From Pomacea canaliculata (taxonomy: Eukaryota; Mollusca; Gastropoda; Architaenioglossa; Ampullariidae), in assembly GCF_003073045.1 (NCBI RefSeq), contig NC_037590.1, positions 17,576,778 through 17,640,777 of the forward strand: a DNA stretch of 64,000 nucleotides. The letters run 5' to 3'. The translations under genes were made by a program, and so were the position numbers. A model generated the notes under the pieces. That model saw only the letters and a program-made list of their open reading frames with translations, had not been told where the DNA came from and ran no database searches. Within the stretch, counting starts at the first letter, position 1, and each line of letters begins with the position of its first letter. Below are positions 12,301 through 23,300 of this stretch, one piece after another.

Positions 12301-15300
12301 GTTACAATCAGTTCTGCATCATCTGACTTCTTTGTGCCGCCATCTTCACCTCTCTCCCAAAAGAAAAAGATCAACATCAATGACATCAGGATTTGTTTAC
12401 TTTGTGAGGACCTCAACCAATGGGAGAGCTGGAAACATAATTTTAACATATCGTGATGACACAATTTCGACCGCTTTCTGTTTGTAAACATTTTTTGTAT
12501 ATCTCGAGAACTAAGAGGGGTATTAATCTACATTTGGGGAAACAGTAAGTAGCGCAAAGCTTGACCAAATCATTAGAAACAAAAAGCTTGCACTCCATTA
12601 GTACCTTCACGAAGACTTTAGTGCGAAGTCGACCCTCCTTCGTCACAGGAAGTCCGTTAGACGCCGATGGTTGAAAGTCCTAACGCCTGTGTAACAAGGG
12701 AATGGCAATTAGTCTGACCCAGTAGTTTAAAAATAACATTGAATCACGGGAAACCAGAATGGGGGATACTTCAATGTTCAGGAACAGTTCAGAGTTGCGT
12801 GAGCGCGTGTGCTGCTTGTGTGTGTGTGTCTTTTTCAAAAATACCTATCAAGCAGTTCAAAAATGTTTTCTACAAAAAATTAATTAATTAAACTCTCTAT
12901 GCTCGAAAATTTCTCTCAACACATCTGTGTACACGCTACGAAAGAATTGCTTAGACAGTCATTAAATTTATTTTCTATCCAACAGGGGATCACTTTACAG
13001 TTCGTCTTCAGCATCGCTTAAGTCACATATACTTAGCTTTCCATCCTCATAAAATTTCAGAAGCACGTCCAAATATCTTAAAACATATTAAACACAATAA
13101 TAGCAAAACAAACTAGTTCGCGTGTTTGTTACTGCCAACCGTTTGTCATTAACTGGGACTTCTTGAGTATTCCTTGTGGCAGTCCATCTGTAGCAGCCCG
13201 GGGACTGCCTGTGTTCCTGTCTCTGTCCTCCATTGCTGACATTGTCAACAATGCGTGACGACCAGAGGTTTTCTCTTACTGCCAGACTTATAGTCTCTTT
13301 GACATTTCGATGGGTGACGACCTAATTAGCGATGATGTTGGAGACTGTGAAGATGGACGACCCAGACCCGGAAGCCAGGCTGTGCTGGTCTAGTCGGGTC
13401 ACGTGATTAGAAGGGCTCGCACAGACAAATTTGCGGGCCACGTGCCAGAGGAAAGGGTAAGGGGAGAGACGGCAGAGACTCGGTTCGATTTTCGGCATGT
13501 ACGCATTACAAACATGTGTTTATGCAAGACTAACTGAGGAACTCGGCCTCCTCCGTGCTAATGTCTGTCTCTGACCCTCCCAGCTGTTATGTTATTGTCC
13601 ATTCTCAGCTTCCTTTGAGTCTCGGGTATTTATACCCGGCTTTCAATGAAGCAAATTAGTGAAACACTTGTGCTCTTGGGTCCCTTACCTAATTTGAAAG
13701 CTTAGGTTCGGCAATGGATGCACATTTTGAGTGAAGTTTTGCAAGATAATCGCTAGCATGCTCTCTTCCCCCAAAACAAATCCCTCCAACTCTTGTATAA
13801 GTACCATGTAAGTATTATATGTCGTAATTTCTTCTTCGTAGTATTGTTTCTTCTAGAGTCCGCCCACCGGGAAAATTACGGAAAAACATTCACACACAAA
13901 ATAAACATGCTCCTGAGCAAGGTAACAACCATCAAACAAACAACACGAGACATCATCAAAACTAAGGTTCCTGCCAAGTTAGTGTGGATCAGATAAGCGG
14001 TGTGAGTTTACATTGTGTGGCCTCCCGCTACAAACAAGCCTCGTCACACCTCCAATACAAACCTGTGTTTATGTAAAATAAACCTGTGTTTATTATGCAA
14101 GGTAAACGCAAGATTCTGTCTAACGGAAAATGAAATACAAGAGAGAATAAAAGACGATATGTTACTTTAGAGGAGATATTGGGACGGCCAGGTAGTGCAG
14201 TGGTTAAAACACTTCGCTTGTCGCCACTGCAGTGAGAATCTCGGGGTTCAAATCTCGTCTCAGGACCATCTCTGTATGTGACACCTGTCCGCAAACCTGG
14301 GGAAAATCGGGGATTTTCTCGTGGTACTACGGTTTCCTCACAACCATCTCTCCCCAATACCACGAAATCACCTGAAGGTGGAAGCACTTTCCTCCTAAAT
14401 AAACCAACCAAACATTTAGTAGATATAGTTGTACTATACGGTTTCCACATCTACCTCCATTAGACAAGGAAGAATCAACAAGGAGGAAAAGAAATGGGGT
14501 TGAGATCCTCTACAGCGGTGACATTACATTCTGAAAGGGATGCGTCTTGACACCGACGACGATGACGAGATCATGATGATGAGGAGAAGAAAAAGATGGT
14601 GGATTTATCCCTGGCTGCCTGCATATCTACACCGACTACATGAACGATTTCGAGCTTCTGGCTGCTTAGGACACGTCTGCATTAATAAGCGGAGTAATCT
14701 AGCCACTGACATGGTGATATCTAGAGACAAAGGTCAATATATATTTGAACTCTTCACCTCAGCCACCCACAGACAGACACACCCACACACAGGTTGAACA
14801 AATTGCAACCTTTCTCCTGTTGCTGGCACATCCATGTACAAAGACCCGATAAAGCTGTTGTGGATTTGGAGAATCTTTTGTTATACCTGGCACTTCATGG
14901 GGTTCAAGTGTTTTTGTTGTTGAAAGCTTGGAAACACTCGGACCAGGTAGTGAAAGAACTAGTTTAACAACATCAGTTTATCCTTTACATCAACACATCG
15001 TTAGATCTTTCTTTCGTGACATCGACCTTAAATGGGATTACAGTTCGAATGCTTTGAAAACTATTGACGCCTTAGCCTTTTCATCACAATCCAGTGCTCC
15101 TACCTACACCCCTACCCCATCCCAAACACTGTCCATGGTCTTTGTCCCATTAATATTCCCATTAAATTAACTTGTCCCAAGCCACACCAAACCATGACTA
15201 GACATCGAATCCTCTGAAAGGGGGAGGACAGCGGGTAGGAGACCGGACTCTGTCGGTTCACGGCTGAGCGATGGAAGGATTGAGGGATGGAGGGACAGGA

Positions 15301-18300
15301 TGCTGGGAAGAAGCTGCTTGCCAGAAGCTGGAAGCCGACCGTCCTGCGAGTAGCAAAGCGCGTTGCCTAATCACCAATAATGGCGCCATTCACGCCACGT
15401 CGGGCACCTTGCTCGCTTAGCCGCTCGTCACCGGGTCACTTCCAGCAGAGTGCGCGCGCATTGACCACTTTCTGTGACGACCACGGGTGGGGGGTATGGG
15501 TGGATGGGTGGGAGTCTGTGACGTTATAAGAAACAGGAGCGCGTGCGTGGCGATCTCAGCGCTGGAAGAAGTGGAGCGTGGCCGGGGGAGAGAGGGTCTT
15601 GTTGCTATGTTGCAAACGCACACCATTCCCCCCCAGCTCTCTCCTTTCCCCTTCCCCCTCTCCATCCTTCCTCCCTCCAGCGTGCTCAGGGTCCCGGGGC
15701 GGAATAAAGAAGTGGGTGAGAAAAAAAAAAAAGTGGGGGAGACAAGTAGCCTGCACCGGGCGACCGCCCATGACAGCGAGCTGCACTTAGGGGAGGGATT
15801 CACAGTCACAATGCGTCCTCGTAGTGGGCCCGTGTCAGTGCTCACGGTCACGCGCGTTGGGCAACAACAACAACACAAAATAAAATAATAATAAAAACTG
15901 TTTTCCCATTACTGCATGTTCGGTTCTGATAGATTCGCTTCATGTGTTATCAGGAATGTGTGAGCGTTGGGGCTGAAGTTATAGCCAAGTAGTCGTTTCG
16001 TCTTTTATATATTTGGTTTTGTAGTAGGCAATGCCAGTGAAACGACAGCGACCGACTTTCATCTTATCAGATTTATTTAGTTTTTTTTTTTTGGAATCAG
16101 TGCTGCCAGAAAAGTGGCCAAAGATTGACATTTGTCATCAATCAGTAAGACTGTATCAGAACGTCACCCTCAACTTCATCGTCATTGTCATCAGCAACAG
16201 CTGCTGCAACATCTTCTGTGCCTCGAGGCAGGATCTTGATTCAGAGAGGACTTCATGACCGTCATTGCAGTGCGACAACCGAGACCACCACTGCGCTATC
16301 TGGACACCCTGGTCTCCATGACATCATACCTCCATCGGTCAAAGTCTTCTTCAGACTTTCAAACGCCGTTCATTTCCTAGCAATTTTGTTATGTAATGCC
16401 AACGTTGTTTGGAATGTTGTGCTCCATCAAAGAACTTCCATAAGTACTTGAAGTTGATGCAGTACCTCCTGTGAGGACATAAGCATGCTTGTATAGATCA
16501 GTATGCCAGATATGTCTGCAGCAGGTAGCCCTCACAACATGGAGAACTCAAGGATGGAGATAAAGACAGGGGAAGGGAGTTTTAGACGGTGGGAAACAGG
16601 CGTCTGGGAGTGTATCCAGTTTTGAGGAATCTAGACATCATCCTTCATCTTGCTCAGTGGCCAAATCCCTATCAGCGTCGGGTTCAAAGAGCAGGCGGTT
16701 TAAAAGTGGCTTCTGGCGTATTCGTTTAGAAATCTCATTTAACTGCTGACAGAATGAATATCTTCACGAATGTTTGGCGTGTCTACAGAGGCCTAGGGCC
16801 GGGTGAACAGTCGCTTAGAAGTCAGCTAAATTCTAAAATGTTAAAAGTTAGCACCCAGCTACTTTGAACCTATGACCCCAAGCCAAAGTCCCGTAGTACA
16901 ACCAGTCCTCTTTGTTCCTCTCTGAGCTGCGACTCGTCTCATCAAATTTATGTACGCTTCTATTAGTCATGACAATAAACATGTAGGTAGAAACAATACT
17001 ATTAAGAGTTCCCTGTTAGTCTCTGGTCGTTACTGTAGAGGGTGGTAGAAGTGGAAGAAGAAAAAAAAATACCCACAGCACAGGGGAGGTAAGGACGGCA
17101 AACTCGACCTTTGCCCTGTTTCTCTTTTCAGCCACTTAGCCTCAACTGAAGCAATGCAGCACATACTGGCAAAGCCTGTATTCCCAGGCGCTGGCATTAT
17201 CGCCATAAAAGTCGGGCCCTATAATAATCCCCCGTAACTTCCAAATTTAGTTCCGTCTGTGCCCGCGCTCACCCTCCCGTCGATTGTAGCGGAGCGAGTG
17301 TGCATGGTGCACTCAAGCCTGATGGCCGTCCTCACCAGATGGTCTCCACAATGTTGTGTGTGTTTGTGTTTAGCTAAATTTTATACTACGATCATTAGAA
17401 GATTATAATTATAATCCAGTTGTGGACCATTTGTCTCTCTGGATAGAGAGGTCCAAAGTATAAAATCCCATTTCCTTTACAAGAGCTTTGGTTGTCTGCT
17501 CTTGACCGGTATTTCTCTGAATAATCAAGTACCACAAAGGAGTTGTTTTACACAAGAGATTAAACATTGTACAGTTTCTGTAGGAATTTCTTTCTAAAAA
17601 ATGATCTCATTTACAAGTTTGGACTGTGACTTGTTCGAAAAACTATAAACAAAAGGAACTAAATTACTTGAAGCAAAAGAGGACACAAGCCTTTTTTTTT
17701 TTGCGAATGCACTTTTTAGTTAACTATTGCTATAAAATAATTCATTCTTCTCTTGTCTCAATCTGTTTTCGGTGGCTCATTCATCTTCAACTTTTAAAAT
17801 GCCCAGAGAAACCAGAAAAAAAATTTGCTTATGAGTTGTGTGACAAGATGCAAAGAAAAAGATTTCATCTGCTTCATACTTTAAGTTTAGAAAGTACAGA
17901 ATGGTCTTTGCAAACACAATTTTTATTTTGGGAAAACTAAGGAATGGGAGACATTAAGTTGTTCTTTCGAGTTTGCAAAGAAAGATTAGTCGGACTTTGT
18001 TTCCGCAGAACTTTCTTCATTAAATTAACGAAGAGAAACATTTTTTAAATGGGAGATAGCGCTTGATATCTTCTTCAATGGTCTTCCTGAGAAACACTTA
18101 CAAAGAAATGCTCATTCATTTCAGAAATAATGCTTCTGAAATTCGATCACATACACTGAGATATTCTGCTTCCAATGTCCAGCTGCTCCGATGTCCCTTT
18201 GAGGAGTGGCTAATCTCGGGATCCAAATACACTTTCTCTTCATGTGCATGGGCCTGAATTATTTTATCTGAAAAATATAGTAATACTTGCCAAAATTTAA

Positions 18301-20293
18301 ATTGCGAAGAAGATTGAAGAAAAGTGAAAATCCAACAAAACATCATATATACGTGTGTGTGTTGGCGAATACAAAATAAAAACCCTAACACAAAATAGTT
18401 TCTGAAAGATGTGTAGGTGTGGGCATGTGTGTGTGTGTGTTTGTGCTATCAGCTTGATTATTTTTGTGTTCACGGCTATCAACTATCACAATGCCTGGCC
18501 CTCGATCCCTCTATCCTCCGTCATGTGCCTGTAAGTGATTGCATGTGTATTCATGCGCAGCTGCCGGGATGGTTCGTGCGCCTGCCATTTGATACTTCCG
18601 GAAATAAATCCCTGCTCCCTTAATTGGTTACCGTGTAGACCCTCTGCTCATTGAGTCAAGCAAACACCCTTCCGATATTTATTTACCTTACCAGCCAGAT
18701 AGCCTCCCTTGAATTTCCATCCTATCCTGAGCAACTCACGATGGACGTCTAGGGAGAAAGGCGAAGAAAAAAGGGGACGAACTCCCAACCAAGGGGGTTG
18801 TGGTAGTCTCACCCTCTCGCCTTCTCGTCGGACCACAAATGCCCGTCCTACGCTTGGTCAGAAACGGTCCCCCATCGTCCCACCCCACCGTTCACTGATT
18901 TCCAATTCAAGAAGCATTGTGGTCCAGGGCGGCTGTCGGCCAGAGAACGCGTTCTTCATGCATACAGAAACAGGCTGTCGCAGCCATGACAGTTCGTAAA
19001 AGGCCTCGCGGTCAGATTAGGGAGGTTGGCGACCGCGCAAGGATAATGCCCTAAGCCCAGAAGGACAGATTTCAATTCCACTCTCTTGTCGCCGATTGTC
19101 GAGGGTTGGACGCTGCGCGAATCTTTAGCAGTTGTCACGGGGCTGAACTGGGATTCCAATGGCAAGATGGCGTGCCGGATACCTTGGCGGTCTTTCCAGC
19201 TTTGGCCAGGGGCAGGAAGGGAGCCAGCGTCTGTAGGTTGATGGTGGAAACGAGCGAAGATTTCCTGATGTTGTGGAATGGTGTTGTGTTTGGCAAAGTT
19301 AGTTGCCACTACACGATCAGAAAACGGTTTCACACATGGTTGCCCTTTCTACTCCCTCTCTCTCGCTCTCTCCCTCACACACACGCACACACACCAAAGC
19401 AAACAAAATAAGTGTACGTTTTTTTTAAAGTAGAAACTCCCTTGATGAGTTCCTTAATCTACAAACAACTCGTGCAAAAGCATCCCGCCTTGATATTGCA
19501 GAAGTACCGAATGCCATCAACCTTTTCGCAGGTAAGATGACGGCAATTTCATAAACCTCCTAAACAAGTTTGTATCTATATTTCACGACTCATTTCTTTA
19601 TCTTATGAGTTGTACTGTTGTCAATGCAGTCTATCAGTTTAGTCAACTTTACCCTCTGTAGGACGAAGGTTACTAAAATAAACACACTTTATTGCTTATT
19701 CTATCAATCAGATAAATTAATAATTGTTATTGTTATTCTTACATCATTGCTGCTGACATCTCCATTCTCTTTGTCTGTCTGTCTGCCTGCTATGAATTAG
19801 CCTTAGGTACGGCGTAAACTCAAACAAACATCTCTCTCTATTTCTGCTTAGGGGGGGAGTGAATTCAAAGGAACTTTGACCTTACTAAACAGCTATTACC
19901 GGATTAAAAGAAGATGGCTTAAGACCCTCTAACCACAGTGTCATTAAAACATTTTATGTGCGAAACGTGACATGAGCCAGGGTCGACTCCTCACTCGCGC
20001 ACTCCTCACCGTAAACCTCGGGCACGAGACGGCGAGTTCGTTTCCCTAAACGCCTCGACATTATCTTTTGACTGCCTGAACTGCTGTGGGCCGGCGCACG
20101 AGCATCACACGCAAACAGCTCTCGGTGCTGTCGTGTCCTGGGGAAAATATGGCCCCCACCATCCCGACTGCCAGCAACGCCGGTTACCTGTACAGGTGGA
20201 AGCCGTCTGATGGAAAAACTTGGGAAGGTCTGGCCACAAGATGTGCTTTTCAAAGGCGTGCTGATATCCCCTTCCTTTCTCATTTTTTCTTCT

Positions 20294-20340
<47 letters not shown>

Positions 20341-23300
20341 TCAATGGTGTGCCATTAGCTGAAGAAATACTTTCAGGCGCAGTAGCAGAATGAATTTTAA
20401 AAAATTGCAAATCCATGGTATTATAAACATTTACAGTAAACTAGAAAATGTCCTCTTGAGTTTACATCATCTCTTCACCTTTTTCTTCTTCATTTCATTC
20501 CGTTTTTTTTTTTTTTTTTCCTAAATAACCTTTTGAAGATTAACATCGATAAGTACTCATCTATTGCTATCAGACATCGCATCCCACCATGGCCACGGAG
20601 TTTAACTGTTGACCGTCTTAGTAACTGTTGTTCGCAGAACAGGAATATCCACTTGCATCGTCGCGGACTTCACAAAATGATTGCCGAGGGTGGAGAACGG
20701 GGATCAATGTGTTTGGCATTGGATAGGCATTTGAAATGCGGAGTTCAGAAAAAAAAATACTTTGCGTTGACGGAGGCAATCGAGGAGATGCAGACCTTCA
20801 ATTATTAGAATTAGTTTTTCCACGCACCACCCACGCGTGACACCTTCCCCATCCTCTCAGAGAGCCAGCGCTTGTTGTCTGAAAGAGAATTGTGGAGATG
20901 TACCTGGCTGTTTCTGTCTCAGTTACAGGACATTATCTGGTACTGAAAATAATTTCGTCTGTGTGTTTGTTTTGAATAAGCGCGAATTTTTTAAGCTTAT
21001 TTTAAATTTTGTTCATTTGATTGGTTGCCTGGGATTGCCATTTTTTGTTGGTTTACAATGTCACTTCCCATATTATACAATCTTCTGCTTCTCCCTTCAT
21101 TAACAAATAGTCATGTGACCACTTCAGTACCACATTTGAAAGAATTGTTAGAAGAATATTGTGGGTGGCAGCAGTCTCGGCCAGCCTCATGTACCCCGGT
21201 GTACCTAACCCTAACATGTCTGTGTTGCAGGTATCAGCATCTTCGTTGCATTTTTCCTCCTCCTGCTCCTCATGGAGGCAAACCTGCCCCCTGCCGCGGC
21301 TAACGTCCCCCTTCTTGGTGAGTTGTCTGCTCACTTAAGATGCTCTAGTTGTCTGCTCGTTAAGGTTATTCTACAGAGGAAAATTAAAATAAAAACTGGG
21401 TGTTTGTAACTGCCAATAGGAACTTTCTTTTAAATAGCATTTATTGTACACAACTATTATATATCTCTTATAATTATATATTCCATGCCCTTCTCTTTAA
21501 CTGCTCTTTTTTATCTTTATTTCTTCATTTTCTCCTGTCATTTTTCCTTTCCTTCTTTTTCTTACTTTTATTGTCTTTCTTTCTTTGTTCCTTTCAATGT
21601 TCTTTCCTTTCAATTTCTTTCTTTCTATCTTTCCTTTATCTTTTTTTGTAATTCTGTTACCACGGTTTATCCTGCTTCCTTTTTTTCTTTTTCTTTTTTT
21701 ATTTATTTTTTTATTTTTAATTTTATTTATTTTATTTCTTTTTTTTTCAATGGCGACTTTAATGCTGCTAAGAAGATCTTGAATTAAAGTTGTAGATATT
21801 GAATTAAAAGTGCAGGTGATTGATTGACTATCTATCAAAAGCCGAAAGACTTGGACATCGCCAGGAGTGCACTCAGTCCTCTAACCCTGATCCGTGTGCT
21901 GACTGCCAATATGTTCACCTTAAAGAATTCTGCTTCTTTCTCCCGAGTCCTCCAAGCCCTGTGAGAGTGAGTCAGCAGGCCCGACACACGAGTTTTAACT
22001 GACCATGACGAGCCCTGGACTAAAGTGGATTGCCTCTCTCCTCCACGGAACTTTCGAGAATGTAGGATGGACTAAGTGGCATCCATCGTAGGTGGTAAAG
22101 TGCCAGCACCTACATCTGTCGCTCCTTCTTGCGGTCATCTTGGACTCTCCGGCGATGGATGCGACCCCATCGTAGGGAGCTGCTTGGGCTGCTGTCCTCA
22201 TAAAGCAGCATATACGGGCAAGAAGATCCGATGGAACGGCTCCCCAGATCCTAGAATACGAGGAAAAACCATCATGGGGCTAGAATTATGGTCTTACTGT
22301 GTCGATTTGGCCATTGATTTCGTTCACATCCAAGGGTTGTAGACACACGAGAGAAAATATACTGCATTCATAGCGCTGGAGAAAGTTGGTAGAGGTGGTG
22401 GTGGTGGTGTGGGGCGTGGGGTCGGAAAGAGAGAGAGAAGAACAGAAGAACTAAATCTGTGGCCTCTTGGCCATCAACCAATCCAGCCTTGACTGCACAG
22501 CAAAGACATTTTCACTTCTAATCTCTGCTCCCCGTTTCCCGAAGACCTCTCTCGTTGAGCTGCAGATCGTTTCAAGCTCCCTGTAGTGGTCCACCTTCTG
22601 TCAATAAGACTGTTGGAGCCCACGATCCTGGGTTCAATCCTATTGTGACGTCACAAACCCCTGGCCAAAGATGAGAATCTTGCAAGAATCCGTTCCCCTG
22701 CTTGAGCATAGGACTGAGCGTCGATGGTTGAGTGATCGGATGGGTAACACAGACCTTGACGGAAGTCGGAAAGGCCATGATTTCGACTCGTGGTTGCGCA
22801 TGCGTAAATAAGATACTGTTAACTGTCCTTTTGCTTTCCTCGTCCACCCAGCCCCTTTCCCCTTCACCATCCTCTTGTCCTCCTGGGTCCTTTCATTCGA
22901 CTTTGTTCTGTTTTGTGACTTCTATCCCTTCTCGACTTTCAGCCTCGCGGGAACAAAAAAAAAAATAAATAAAAATAAAATAAATGGAAGAAAAAAGTGA
23001 AAAATGCTTCAACTGCAAAACATCTTTTTCATTCAGTCTGATAAGCGTAATATCATGGTCGCAGTTAATGCGGAAATGACGTCAGATCATTTGGCCAAAG
23101 AGAGGGCTAGCTGTTTCAAAGCCTCGGCTATTAAATTTAATGTGGCATCAACTGCTTTCATAACAGTAGCCGGCGGACAAGAGACTGCTGCGCTGAGACC
23201 CTGAGCCCTACATTTTGTGCCATTCTACCTTTGAAGGGAAAATAAACCCCACACATCTGACGGCGCGGCGCATTAAGGGCACCACGTGATCTTTGTGCTC

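Larger units (their letters stand above)
10480..21230 (+). other. 10.75-kb intron of the receptor gene
   Basis: It runs from donor GTAAGT at 10480 to acceptor TGTTGCAG before 21231, between the M1 exon and the M2 exon. Besides the SINE at 14181 and the GAT microsatellite it holds T-rich and purine-rich tracts. Open frames at 15417-15888 overlap on both strands and match nothing known. Confidence 0.8.

Noticed and set aside
15417-15888. 153-codon (-) and 133-codon (+) overlapping frames in the receptor intron
   Set aside because: GC-rich low-complexity DNA open on both strands, with no recognisable domain and lying inside an intron.
22571-22805. tRNA-like A/B-box motifs (GGTTCAATCC, GATTTCGACTC)
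   Set aside because: No cloverleaf can be drawn and no clear SINE body or tail follows; too weak to call.
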